DNA of 64,000 bases from Gimesia chilikensis (GTDB lineage Bacteria; Planctomycetota; Planctomycetia; Planctomycetales; Planctomycetaceae), in contig NZ_CP036266.1 of NCBI RefSeq assembly GCF_007744075.1, forward strand, positions 1,203,001 through 1,267,000. Reading direction: 5' to 3'. The notes below the pieces were generated by a model. It was not told the origin of the DNA and made no database searches. It saw nothing but the letters and a program-made list of their open reading frames with translations. Within the stretch, counting starts at the first letter, position 1. Each line of letters begins with the position of its first letter. Of the stretch, positions 37,976 to 47,268 are shown in pieces. A program made the position numbers and the translations under genes.

Positions 37976-39007
37976 TTAGACCTTGCCGAAGATCGTTTTG
38001 CCTGAGGAGTAGAGGTCGTCGCAGGCTTCGCCCATACGTTCGACAACACCCATTTCGGCAGCTTTCAGGTAGCTACGTGGATCGTAGACTTTCTTGTTAC
38101 CGACTTCGCCGTCGATCTTCAGCACACCATCGTAGTTCTTCATGATGTGATCAACGACAGGACGGGTGAAGGCGTACTGGGTGTCGGTGTCGATGTTCAT
38201 TTTCACAACGCCGTATTCCAGAGTTTCACGCAGCTGGTCTTCGGGAGTTCCTGAACCGCCGTGGAATACGAGGTCGAATTCGGCTTCTTTGCCGTACTTC
38301 GCCATGACAGCTTCCTGACCGGCTTTCAGAATTTCCGGACGCAGTTTGACAGCACCCGGTTTGTAGCTGCCATGTACGTTACCAAAGGTGGCAGCGAACA
38401 TGTAACGACCCAGACCGTTCAGAGCTTCGTATACGGCAACCATGTCTTCGGGAGTCGTGTAGAGCTTGTCGGCGGGCTGATCGGAGTTATCGACGCCGTC
38501 TTCTTCACCACCAACAACACCCGCTTCCACTTCCAGAATGATTTCATTCTCGGCACACAGTTTCAGCAGGTCGACTGACAGTTCCAGGTTTTCTTTTAAG
38601 GGCAGTTCTGAAGCGTCCAGCATGTGAGACTGGAACAGGTTCGGCAGGCCAGCTTCCCGGCGACGGGCGGTTTCTGCGATCAGCGGCTTCAGGAAGGAAT
38701 CGACCTTGCCGGGCTGACAGTGGTCGGTATGCAATGCGATCAGCACATCGTATTTTTCTGCCAGACGATGCGTGGCCTCTGCCAGAATGATTGCACCCAG
38801 AACCGCATCCTTCGGGTCCAGACCGGAAGCGAACTGGCCACCACCGGTGGAGACCTGAATAATTCCGTCTGATTTTTTATCGGCAAATGCTTTGAGGGCT
38901 CCGTTGATGGTCGGCAGTGAAGTCACGTTCATCGCGGGATAGGCATAGCTGCCCTCTTGAGCGGCATCCAGCATCGCGGCGTATTGAGCTGGGGTGGCAA
39001 TCGGCAT
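37976..39007 (-). CDS. fba: Class II fructose-bisphosphate aldolase
   Basis: Zinc-dependent aldolase of glycolysis and gluconeogenesis, cleaving fructose-1,6-bisphosphate to two triose phosphates. The catalytic Asp (D95) and zinc ligand (H96) lie in ALHTDHCQPG; further family blocks are EVEAGVVGGEEDGV, FGNVHGSYKPG and LVFHGGSGTP, which supply the other metal and phosphate ligands. The 343-residue length fits the class IIA/CbbA group. Codon use is noticeably biased, as expected for a highly expressed gene. An AGGAA ribosome site precedes ATG and a strong terminator follows. Confidence 0.96.
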   Translation of the reverse strand: MPIATPAQYAAMLDAAQEGSYAYPAMNVTSLPTINGALKAFADKKSDGIIQVSTGGGQFASGLDPKDAVLGAIILAEATHRLAEKYDVLIALHTDHCQPGKVDSFLKPLIAETARRREAGLPNLFQSHMLDASELPLKENLELSVDLLKLCAENEIILEVEAGVVGGEEDGVDNSDQPADKLYTTPEDMVAVYEALNGLGRYMFAATFGNVHGSYKPGAVKLRPEILKAGQEAVMAKYGKEAEFDLVFHGGSGTPEDQLRETLEYGVVKMNIDTDTQYAFTRPVVDHIMKNYDGVLKIDGEVGNKKVYDPRSYLKAAEMGVVERMGEACDDLYSSGKTIFGKV

Positions 39008-39423
39008 TGGTTTGTTCCTGTTCAGTAAAAAGTTGAAAATATGATAATTCTGAATGCATCCGGTCAGGCCGAAGTCGCCCTCAGCTTGACCCTGATCAGT
39101 CTGTAACGCTCTCCCGGAATTAGCGAGAGGTTGTTTCCATCACGTCAGACGAGCAGCAGAGTACCGGAAGGAGTTTAGAGAGAATGGAATCAGGCTTCCG
39201 GCCATTCAGAACGTGTTACCCAGAGTATTCAAACATTGAGACAGCTTTTCACTCTGTTTCTATACTGTTTATTATCAAGTTCTGCCCGCACCTTCAAGTG
39301 TCCCGCGCTGCCTCAGACACGATTGTCTGTGGATGTTCGGACGGCCTCCCGCATAGTCTGCCTATCATCTGACAGTGAAAGAAGTTAGTTTCAGAACTTT
39401 CTTCAGTAAATGCAGCGCGCCCC
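39008..39423. other. Intergenic region upstream of fba
   Basis: About 415 bases between two leftward genes. It should contain the aldolase promoter; an AT-rich stretch at 39025-39050 is the likeliest place. No gene or RNA recognised. Confidence 0.45.
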
Positions 39424-42303
39424 TCAGGGACTCAGGGGGGAATTCGAAGGAGATTCACTCCCGCTGGTCTGCTGGTAGAGCCTGGGTTCGGGTGTATAGG
39501 CAATCACCCGCAGATCATCAAACAGGATTGCCCCCAGCCCATACAGGTACATCGACAGCGTGAAGGTTCCGCTTCGGGGGACTTCCCGGATGACGTCGAT
39601 CTTCTGCCAGCTGCTCTGCGCATTCCAGTGCAACGCCCCTCCCGGACCCATAATGCTGTCTTCCAGCGTGGCCCCTTCGGTGTGACCGATGATCGGGGAG
39701 CTCACTTTCACCCAGCCTGTGATATGCACGATCTGGCCGCTGCGGACCTCCAGGGGAGGCGTGGTCACTTTGACCAGCGGATCCTCGATATACGCAGGCA
39801 CTTCACCCCGGTTGATCGGAGCAGCCAGCAGTCGCAGGCTGAAGTTTCCGGATTTCCGGTCGCGGGGATACAGCTCCGCGATCGCCTGAGTTCCAGTAAT
39901 CGGGTTCTGTTTATGCTTCCAGCCTTCCGCTGTCATGGTGTCGATGTCTTCGAAATCACCGGAACGCAGCAGGTTCGACTGAATCTTACCGGAACTGCGG
40001 CCGATCTGTTCGATCATCCGCCAATGGTCGGGCAGGGTACTGTAGGCAATCGTGTAAGGGCTGGTGACTGCGGAATCAAAATTGTGGGTCGCTTCCCGCC
40101 ACTGACTTCTTTGCAGAATTCGCAGCAGCTGCATCGCATCGCGGGCCTGAACTCGCGCGCGGTGATAATCTTTGCTCGCCAGGGTTTGTTCTGCCTGGGC
40201 AGACAGTTTGCGGGAACGTTCCAGGATCGCCGGCCCATCCAGGCGGGCAATCTGGCTGACTCCCATATTCACCAGTAACGCATTCGTCTGTTCGCAGCGT
40301 TTCAGCTTGGCACTGCTCATCTGCACGCAGGCCTCTGCGGATTGAGCACTGATCCCGGCTATTTTCCGTCGCAGATTTTCGATCAAGCCCTGATCCGACG
40401 TCATGATGATGATCGAGGTCATATCAAATTTGGGAATGCGGATCTGCACTCCACCGTTGACCCGTTTCCGGTCCAGGTTACGAATTTCGGTGGTGCTCAC
40501 TTCCCAGACAGAAGCAGAAACGTTTCCGCCTGGAATGACGATAGTCGCGTCGTTCCCCGCCATCTGGTCCGGAACAAACTGGGCATCGTGACGATACCAG
40601 ACCGGGAGAATCAGGGTTCCGAACTCGGATTGAATCACGGCGGCCTGCAGTTCCTCCGCTGTCTGTTTTTCCCTGAGCAGCTGCATTTCCCGCTCCGCGA
40701 GGCGCTCGTCACGGATCAGGCGATCTTTGCCGGCGGTCTTGAAGTCAGCTCCCAGCTGACCGATTTGGGGCGTTTCACGCTGTCTCAGACTAAAGGGAAC
40801 GTGTGAAATCACGGTTCCCGCTGCCAGCCAGGGCTCGATCAGGTCGATCTCCAGGTTCAACTGCTCAATCGCCAGTTTTCGTTCCAGAGCACCTGGTGCA
40901 GAGGTCTCATCCAGTCTGCTGGTGGTCCAGTAGCCTGCCCCCCTGCAACCTGTGGAAAGTGCGCTATAGGTCTGCAGGCGAATCTGTTCCGGTTCCACTA
41001 CGATCGGCAGTTTATTCGCAGTCTCCCGCCATTGACTGTTGGCTGCCGTCGGTTCCGTCTGGATCCAGGTCCACAGAAATCGGCCTGGTGCAACCTGTGT
41101 TTTTTCGATCAAAGTTTGCCGGTAGTCCAGCAGGCTGATATCGCTGTTCAGAATCCGCGGACTGGAACCGATCATCGAGACTTCACGTGAGATCTGTCGT
41201 TCTTTGCCCTGCACGTCCGCCATGATGGGACGTTTGAACTGCTGATCTGCACTCTGAATCTGACCGACGCGGCTGCGGATTTCGTTCCACTGATGACCGG
41301 GGATTCGGGTTCCCAGATTCCAGAAGATGATTGGTGCGGTCTGCTCATCAAAGGGGATCAGCGTCGCATCCCGAGAGGGGAGAAACGATCCCTGCGAGTC
41401 CTGGGGTCGGGGCGGGGTGGCCATCGCCCACAGACCCTGGCTGCGGAGTTGTCCCAGAAAATTGTAGTCGTCGAACTGGGGGGCCCAGATCACGTTCAGG
41501 CCCGCCTGTTTCATCGTGGCCAGGTTCTCGCCATGATAGCGGGACATCCGCGGAAACATCGGTTTCCCCTGCAGTTGAACCCGGTCCAGCAGGAACTCGA
41601 CAATCGGTTTGACCTGTTCTTTCTGATAAGCGGCAGCAGTCTGCAGTACTGTCTCATTCGGATGGACGATGGGTGAGAGCTTCAGGTCATCCATCAGGAA
41701 TTCCACTTTATCCGAAGAGGATCGGGTGACGACTAGCACCCGTTCCACATACATCTCGCGTGTATCCAGTTGGCGCAGTTTGCTGCGGCCCCGTAACAGT
41801 CCCAGCGACTGATTCACCAGAGGCTCTGAAGTCGTGCACTTCAGTTTCTGCCACTGTCCTTCGTCGGTATAGGTGTCGCCAATCAGATAAATGCGTGCTG
41901 CAGCGCCGGTTTCCGGGTCCACCTGGTGGGGCAGCACCGCTTCCAGTCCAATCCGTGTACCCCGGCGGTTCGATTTCAGCCAGAGTGAGACCGTCAGTTC
42001 ATTGATAATCCGGCTGGCCGGCAGTGCATGCGATAACTCGATCAGCGATCCCAGATTTCCCGTTGAGACCTGCAGATGCTCGCAGGCAGCGCCCGCATGT
42101 TGAGCCGTCGTATTGCGGACATGCCAGTTCTTGCGGGCCATGTTGGGATCGAGGCGGACCTGCCAGCTGACACGGGAGGTGTCATCAAAGCCGGCTTCAA
42201 AAGACTCGGCGCGCAACGAGAGCGGTACTGATAAAACCAGCGGGAGAACGAGCAGCAGAACCCACGTTCTTGAAATCAGTTCACCGATTTTTCCTGGCAT
42301 CAA
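39424..42303 (-). CDS. Large secreted protein of unknown function
   Basis: The 959-residue product has a signal peptide (~1-32). The N-terminal ~220 residues (SFEAGFDDTSRVSWQVRL...) and the C-terminal ~170 (SGDFEDIDTMTAEGWKHK...) both look like carbohydrate-binding beta-sandwich domains. Between them, residues ~230-560 resemble a TIM-barrel glycosidase-like core (FPRMSRYHGENLATMKQAGLN, GRFLWTWIQTEP), though I cannot point to a catalytic Glu pair with confidence. The family seems typical of planctomycetes. Its role may be polysaccharide handling; this is inference from domain shape only. Confidence 0.75.
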   Translation of the reverse strand: MMPGKIGELISRTWVLLLVLPLVLSVPLSLRAESFEAGFDDTSRVSWQVRLDPNMARKNWHVRNTTAQHAGAACEHLQVSTGNLGSLIELSHALPASRIINELTVSLWLKSNRRGTRIGLEAVLPHQVDPETGAAARIYLIGDTYTDEGQWQKLKCTTSEPLVNQSLGLLRGRSKLRQLDTREMYVERVLVVTRSSSDKVEFLMDDLKLSPIVHPNETVLQTAAAYQKEQVKPIVEFLLDRVQLQGKPMFPRMSRYHGENLATMKQAGLNVIWAPQFDDYNFLGQLRSQGLWAMATPPRPQDSQGSFLPSRDATLIPFDEQTAPIIFWNLGTRIPGHQWNEIRSRVGQIQSADQQFKRPIMADVQGKERQISREVSMIGSSPRILNSDISLLDYRQTLIEKTQVAPGRFLWTWIQTEPTAANSQWRETANKLPIVVEPEQIRLQTYSALSTGCRGAGYWTTSRLDETSAPGALERKLAIEQLNLEIDLIEPWLAAGTVISHVPFSLRQRETPQIGQLGADFKTAGKDRLIRDERLAEREMQLLREKQTAEELQAAVIQSEFGTLILPVWYRHDAQFVPDQMAGNDATIVIPGGNVSASVWEVSTTEIRNLDRKRVNGGVQIRIPKFDMTSIIIMTSDQGLIENLRRKIAGISAQSAEACVQMSSAKLKRCEQTNALLVNMGVSQIARLDGPAILERSRKLSAQAEQTLASKDYHRARVQARDAMQLLRILQRSQWREATHNFDSAVTSPYTIAYSTLPDHWRMIEQIGRSSGKIQSNLLRSGDFEDIDTMTAEGWKHKQNPITGTQAIAELYPRDRKSGNFSLRLLAAPINRGEVPAYIEDPLVKVTTPPLEVRSGQIVHITGWVKVSSPIIGHTEGATLEDSIMGPGGALHWNAQSSWQKIDVIREVPRSGTFTLSMYLYGLGAILFDDLRVIAYTPEPRLYQQTSGSESPSNSPLSP

Positions 42304-42804
42304 TGCCTGTTCTCAGCCCCATCCTGGGATAAAAAGATCTTGAAACTGTACCGGTCAGTCCGGTTTTGATCAGTCTGCAGGTTCAGATCGCTTTCGATCT
42401 TAAACCAAACTGGAGTCATACTTTTCCCAGCTTCAGCAGACAGATCACCGTTCAGCATTCTTTACGAAATGTTGAGCCCTGTCCGATTTTTGTTGCACAT
42501 CGGCAACAGCCACGTTGTTAAAATACAACCCTTCGGTAAATCGCCTGAATCGAGCGATAAACCTCAGTGATTTTAGATGAAATTGCAATCTGGGCCAATA
42601 CGAAGCCTCGCTTTTTTGCGAAACTGTCTGAACAGATGCTTTTTGTGCTGTATTTGCTAAGTCTCTGTGCGATCATGATTTACTGTGATTGTTTAATTAA
42701 AGATTCATATTCGGCATGAAATCTGTTCTATTGGTACCGTGAGTTTTCCATCTGAAATATGGATTGAGCAGCAATCGAAGGTCTCAACTGAGAAATAGAA
42801 ACTG
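42304..42804. other. 500-base AT-rich intergenic region
   Basis: No gene, tRNA or terminator seen. It separates the leftward 959-residue gene from the small rightward gene and is visibly AT-richer than its surroundings, especially 42580-42790. It coincides roughly with the change in G/C balance described in the findings. No cluster of DnaA boxes and no dif-like site was found by eye. Confidence 0.5.
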
Positions 42805-43083
42805 ATGAATATGCGACTGACAGACGATTCCGATAGTGCCAGCCTCCCTCGCGAAGTCATTGACCTGGGCAAGAAAATTGCCGAGCTGCCTCGGGAGCAT
42901 CAGGTGCACCTCGAAGTTTCCTACTCCCGTGTGGTTGAGTCCGTGAAACGCCGCCGCCGCATTCTGGGACTGATTCAGGAAGCACTCGCACAACTCCGCC
43001 TCGATGTGAAATACCTCATGTTCGACCTCGATATTACGAAAAAAGAACGTGATGAACTCAAAGCACGGCTGGAAGAAACCTAA
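42805..43083 (+). CDS. Small helical protein of unknown function
   Basis: The 92-residue protein is highly charged and predicted helical throughout, with RRRRILGLIQEALAQLRLDVKYLMFDL in the middle (described here by parts: basic run near residue 53, then an amphipathic helix) and a coiled-coil-like end (ITKKERDELKARLEE). It has no signal. Start and length are plausible, but the ribosome site is weak. No family recognised; it may be a small DNA- or protein-binding factor. Confidence 0.6.
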   Translation: MNMRLTDDSDSASLPREVIDLGKKIAELPREHQVHLEVSYSRVVESVKRRRRILGLIQEALAQLRLDVKYLMFDLDITKKERDELKARLEET

Positions 43084-43093
43084 GCGACACCGT

Positions 43094-44062
43094 TTACTCG
43101 TTTGACCCTTCTACCTGTTTTGCCTGGGACGCCGTTCTTCGCGACCAGATCTGTGCCAGAATCGTTCCCGTCAACATACAGCCAAACATATAGAGTGCGG
43201 GTGGCAGCGCAATCAATTCCTGATCGGGAAACAATTGCCCCGCCAGCACCGCACCCAGTCCTGCGTTCTGCATGCCGACCTCCAGTGTCAGTGCCCGCCG
43301 CTTCGCTTCGTCCAGTTCGAATGCCACTCCTGACAGGTACCCTCCCAGGTACCCCAGCAGGTTGATCACCAGCAGCACCAGCGCCAGTGAGAAAAACACC
43401 TGCTGCAGCCGCGCCGCGTTCAGGCTGATAATCGTGGCGATGATCCACAGGATCGAGAAGTTCGCAAACGTCGCTCCATAACGCTGCATCACCCTCTGAA
43501 ACGAACCAACCAGCAGTGACAGCAGATGCCCGGTAATCACAGGCAGCACCACCTGGGTCAGCAGATTGACAAAACTGTTCTTCGCCAGTTGAACGGCGTC
43601 GATTTCCGTTCCCGAAACCGCCAGGTACAGAAACAGAGGCACCACCAGAGGCGAAAGCAGCGTTGCCGAGGTTGTCAGGCAGACCGAATAACTCACGTTA
43701 CCCCGCGCCGTCAGCGTGAGCACGTTCGAAGCCATCGCACCCGGCACACATCCCACCAGGATAATTCCGATCCGCAATTCAGGCTGGTCCAGAAAGAACA
43801 GGCTCATCAGGTAACCCAGGCCCGGCATCAACGTGTATTGCACAAATGTGCCACTCAATACGGTATGCCAGCGTCGGAAGACCTCACGCACTTCCTCCCG
43901 AGGCAGCAGTGAACCGATCACGAACATGGTCGCGGTAAACAGATATCCCAGGTACGGCTGTGAATCGTGAAAGGGATGAAAATCTCCCGGGACGACGTCA
44001 TCCCAGATGACAGCGACACCTGATAGCAGTATCAGCCAGAGCAGCAGAAATCGTTGCAGCAT
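43094..44062 (-). CDS. Bile acid:sodium symporter (BASS) family transporter
   Basis: The 322-residue membrane protein has nine or ten hydrophobic helices. The segments FVQYTLMPGLGYLMSLFF, VGCVPGAMASNVLTLTARGN and LEVGMQNAGLGAVLA are the conserved BASS blocks, including the Na+-binding GNV/N-x-x-x and E/Q-x-x-x-N-A positions. BASS proteins import organic anions such as pyruvate, pantothenate or sterol-like acids with sodium; the substrate here is unknown. The first residues form a long hydrophobic start. It converges on the 92-residue gene with a 10-base gap and diverges from the ubiD-like gene. Confidence 0.9.
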   Translation of the reverse strand: MLQRFLLLWLILLSGVAVIWDDVVPGDFHPFHDSQPYLGYLFTATMFVIGSLLPREEVREVFRRWHTVLSGTFVQYTLMPGLGYLMSLFFLDQPELRIGIILVGCVPGAMASNVLTLTARGNVSYSVCLTTSATLLSPLVVPLFLYLAVSGTEIDAVQLAKNSFVNLLTQVVLPVITGHLLSLLVGSFQRVMQRYGATFANFSILWIIATIISLNAARLQQVFFSLALVLLVINLLGYLGGYLSGVAFELDEAKRRALTLEVGMQNAGLGAVLAGQLFPDQELIALPPALYMFGCMLTGTILAQIWSRRTASQAKQVEGSNE

Positions 44063-44192
44063 GGTTCACTTTTCCGGAAAGATGGTTGTTTCAGAATCGG
44101 AATATTCTATAAGGTTCACAGTCACCATCATTTGTTGACAGTCCGCAATCGGTTATGATTCCTGACTGTAAACAAAGCCTCCCTGAATTACT

Positions 44193-45674
44193 ATGAACAG
44201 CACCAGAATGATAAACGCGGACCAGCTGGCTGATTTTGTCGCCGACTTTGAAGAACATGGACAACTCGTCCGCGTCTCTGCTCCCGTCGAGTCGGAACTC
44301 GAAATCGCCGCCATCACCGAGCAGGTTCTCAAAACCGCCTCGACTGATCCGCCCCCCGCACTCCTGTTCGACCAGGTCCGTGGCCACAAGGTTCCCGTGC
44401 TCACGAATCTGTATGGCAGCCTCCCCCGTATGCTCCAGATTCTCCGCAGCGACAGCCTCGACGCCGTCGCCGACCGCATCGCCGGACTCGTCGCACCGGA
44501 TCTCCCCGAAGGCTGGTTCGACTCCCTGAAAATCATTCCCCAGTTCTCGCAGCTGCTCAACATCAAACCCCGCACCGTCAAAACCGCCTCCTGTCAGCAG
44601 GTCGTCAAACTGGGCCGCGATGTCAATCTGAGCGAGTTTCCCCTGCTCAGGAACTGGCCCGAAGAAGCGTTTCCCACAATCACCGCCGGCCAGATCGTCA
44701 CACAGGATCCCGAACTCAAGAACCGCTTCGTCGACGCACGTCCGATTCAGGTCATCTCCGATCAGCAGCTCGCCATCCGCTGGAGCCAGCACGATGCCGG
44801 CTATCAGCTCCTGCAGCAATTCCAGGCCCGCCAGCAGCAGATGCCTGTCGCCATCGTCCTGGGTGCCGATCCGACCTGTCTCTACGCCGCTCATGCGCCA
44901 CTCCCTTCGATTACCGATCCATACGCCTTCAGCGGTTTCCTCCGCAACCAGGCACTGGAACTCGTTCGCTGTCGCTCTGTCGATCTCGATGTCCCCGCCC
45001 AGGCCGAAATCGTAATGGAAGGCTTCATCGATACAACTGCAGATCCAATGACCGTGGGGCCCGTCGCTAATCCCACTGGTTTCTATAGTTCACCCACTGA
45101 AGTTTTCCCTTTACAGTTGTCTGCGGTCACACATCGCTCCAATCCGATCTGGCCCGCTTTGATTCCCGCTGCTCCACCTTCCGAGGCAGGTCTGTTCGCC
45201 CAGGTCACCGCGCGGCTCTTTCTGCCGCTGCTCAAACTGCTGGTCCCTGAAATCGTCGACGTCCATTTCCCCGCCGCAGGCATGGGACGCTACCTGTTAT
45301 TTGTGAGCATCCGAAAATCTTACCCGCATCAGGCACGTCGCGTGGTAAATGCATTGTGGAGTCTGGAACGGTTACTATCATTAAAGATGATCGTGGTGGT
45401 CGACAGCGACACCGACGTCCAGGACGAACAACTCGTCTGGTCGCGCGTCTGCACCAACGTGAATCCGGGGCGGGACCTGATTTTTTCCGAAGGCCCCGGC
45501 GACGACGACGATCACAGCATGCCGGTGCAGGGGATCGGGCATAAGCTCGGTCTGGATGCCACCCGCAAATCCGCAGCGGAAGGGCACCCGCGTCCCTGGC
45601 CCGCCTCCCTGAGCATGCCCGCAGAACTACAAGAGCAGGTTCAGAGCCGCCTGGATGAACTCGGTCTGGCCTGA
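44193..45674 (+). CDS. UbiD-family decarboxylase (menaquinone pathway candidate)
   Basis: The 493-residue protein is a UbiD-type decarboxylase that needs prenylated FMN. The family blocks NLYGSLPRMLQIL, DVNLSEFPLLRNWPEEAFPTITAGQIVTQDPE (read in parts) and the E-x-x-x-R/E catalytic region near VMEGFIDTTADPM are recognisable. It is followed within 25 bases by menG and then a ubiX-like gene, which makes the cofactor, so the three form a quinone-biosynthesis operon. In planctomycetes the product is probably menaquinone via the futalosine route, where a UbiD-like enzyme removes the 6-naphthoate carboxyl group (MqnL). The exact substrate is inferred. Confidence 0.85.
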   Translation: MNSTRMINADQLADFVADFEEHGQLVRVSAPVESELEIAAITEQVLKTASTDPPPALLFDQVRGHKVPVLTNLYGSLPRMLQILRSDSLDAVADRIAGLVAPDLPEGWFDSLKIIPQFSQLLNIKPRTVKTASCQQVVKLGRDVNLSEFPLLRNWPEEAFPTITAGQIVTQDPELKNRFVDARPIQVISDQQLAIRWSQHDAGYQLLQQFQARQQQMPVAIVLGADPTCLYAAHAPLPSITDPYAFSGFLRNQALELVRCRSVDLDVPAQAEIVMEGFIDTTADPMTVGPVANPTGFYSSPTEVFPLQLSAVTHRSNPIWPALIPAAPPSEAGLFAQVTARLFLPLLKLLVPEIVDVHFPAAGMGRYLLFVSIRKSYPHQARRVVNALWSLERLLSLKMIVVVDSDTDVQDEQLVWSRVCTNVNPGRDLIFSEGPGDDDDHSMPVQGIGHKLGLDATRKSAAEGHPRPWPASLSMPAELQEQVQSRLDELGLA

Positions 45675-45699
45675 TTACAGAAGAATTGATTGAAACGTT

Positions 45700-46416
45700 A
45701 TGAATGTAGATAAAACCGGTTCCCGCGTACAACAGATGTTTGGTGAGATCGCGCCCCGTTATGATTTTATGAATCATTTCCTCTCGGGCGGCGTCGATTA
45801 TTACTGGCGCTGGCGGACCGTACGGAAAGTCGCCCCTGCCGGCGAAGCACCTATTCTCGATGTCTGTACCGGCACCGGCGACCTGGCGCTCTCGTATCTC
45901 AAGAAGACCCGCGGCAAAAACCGCGTCGTGGGGGCTGACTTCACGCATGAAATGCTCCAGCTCGCGCTCACCAAAAACGACAGCGACGCGCTGACCTTCC
46001 TCGAAGCCGATACGCAGGAACTCCCCTTCAGCGATAATCAGTTCCAGATTGTCTCGGTCGCGTTTGGACTGCGGAACGTGTCTGATACCCGTCGCGGGCT
46101 CAAAGAGATGATTCGTGTCTGCCAGCCCGGCGGACAGGTCGCGGTGCTCGAATTTTCTATTCCCACCAATCCGCTGTTCCGCGCCTGCTACCAGTTTTAT
46201 TTCAAACATATTCTGCCCCGCATGGGACAACTGCTGGCCCGCAACCAGCAGTCCGCCTATAACTATCTGCCCGAATCGGTCTCGGAGTTCCCCTACGGCA
46301 AGGCGCTCGCCGACATCATGGATGAGTGTGGCCTGGAAGGAACCCGCTGGTATCCGCTCACGTTTGGTATCGCCACCCTCTATACCGGCGTGAAACCCGC
46401 TGCCCCCGCTTCTTAA
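45700..46416 (+). CDS. menG: Demethylmenaquinone methyltransferase
   Basis: UbiE/MenG methylates demethylmenaquinone (and in some bacteria the ubiquinone precursor) using S-adenosylmethionine. The 238-residue protein shows the SAM loop LDVCTGTGDLALSYL, the family signature YDFMNHFLSGGVDYYWR near the N-terminus and FGLRNVSDTRRGLKEM. The gene sits between the UbiD-like and UbiX-like genes with short gaps (25 and 30 bases). Confidence 0.94.
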   Translation: MNVDKTGSRVQQMFGEIAPRYDFMNHFLSGGVDYYWRWRTVRKVAPAGEAPILDVCTGTGDLALSYLKKTRGKNRVVGADFTHEMLQLALTKNDSDALTFLEADTQELPFSDNQFQIVSVAFGLRNVSDTRRGLKEMIRVCQPGGQVAVLEFSIPTNPLFRACYQFYFKHILPRMGQLLARNQQSAYNYLPESVSEFPYGKALADIMDECGLEGTRWYPLTFGIATLYTGVKPAAPAS

Positions 46417-46446
46417 GTTTTCGATCCAACCGCGAGGTACTCGCTC

Positions 46447-47133
46447 ATGTCCAACAATGTCGTAGTCGCAGTCACCGGCGCCAGTGGTGCCATCTATGCC
46501 GTCCGCCTGGTCGAAGTTCTGATGGCCGCCGGCCGCACCGTGCATCTCACCATCAGTGCTGCCGCCGCACACGTCTTGCGCCACGAACTCGGTCTGAAAA
46601 TCGACCTGGAAAACTTCGATCCCAAGCAGCTGCTCCCCGATCCCGATAGTCAGCCCAGCGACAGCGTGCTCAGCAAAATGAAACCCACGAGCAGCGAAAG
46701 CTTCGCGCTCAGTTCCGTGCTGGGCGAGGCCGAGTTCAAACAGGGAGATCTGATCTACCACCACTACCAGGATTTCTCCGCAGGCATTGCCAGTGGATCG
46801 TTCCTGACCGAAGGCATGGTGATCTGCCCCTGTTCCATGGGCACCCTCGGCACCATCGCCGCCGGTTCCGGCAGTAACCTGATTCATCGAGCCGCCGACG
46901 TGCACCTCAAGGAACGTCGCAAGCTGATCGTCGTCGCCCGCGAAACCCCGCTCGGGCTGATCCCGCTGGAAAACATGGTCCGCCTCACCCAGGCAGGTGC
47001 TACCATCCTGCCCGCAGCACCCGGCTTTTATCACAACCCGGTCACCATTCACGACCTGGTCGATTTCATCTCGGGCCGCATCTGCGATCATCTCGAAATC
47101 AGGCATGAGATTCACCAGCGCTGGGGAAAATAA
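46447..47133 (+). CDS. ubiX: Flavin prenyltransferase, UbiX family
   Basis: UbiX attaches dimethylallyl to FMN, making the prenyl-FMN cofactor of UbiD enzymes. The 228-residue protein has VAVTGASGAIYAVRLVEVL (FMN binding), CPCSMGTLGTIAAGSGSNLI, and the C-terminal PLGLIPLENMVRLTQAGA block. It is longer than the ~190-residue average because of an insertion around residues 60-95. Its location beside the UbiD-like gene supports a cofactor/enzyme pair; in the futalosine pathway it would correspond to MqnM. Confidence 0.92.
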   Translation: MSNNVVVAVTGASGAIYAVRLVEVLMAAGRTVHLTISAAAAHVLRHELGLKIDLENFDPKQLLPDPDSQPSDSVLSKMKPTSSESFALSSVLGEAEFKQGDLIYHHYQDFSAGIASGSFLTEGMVICPCSMGTLGTIAAGSGSNLIHRAADVHLKERRKLIVVARETPLGLIPLENMVRLTQAGATILPAAPGFYHNPVTIHDLVDFISGRICDHLEIRHEIHQRWGK

Positions 47134-47268
47134 CGCCCCGCTTCCCGGGTGAAACTGGTTTAACTCTGTTCATCATCGCTGAACTCCTTCATTGCGATTC
47201 CGCCTCGTTCCGGTTAAAAACAGAACTGGAACTGGCACAATTTCTTATCAATCGGACTGATCAAACTC

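Noticed and set aside
45232-47115. 627-residue antisense frame over the quinone genes
   Set aside because: Shadow of ubiD-like, menG and ubiX-like genes; composition is that of a reverse-complement reading.
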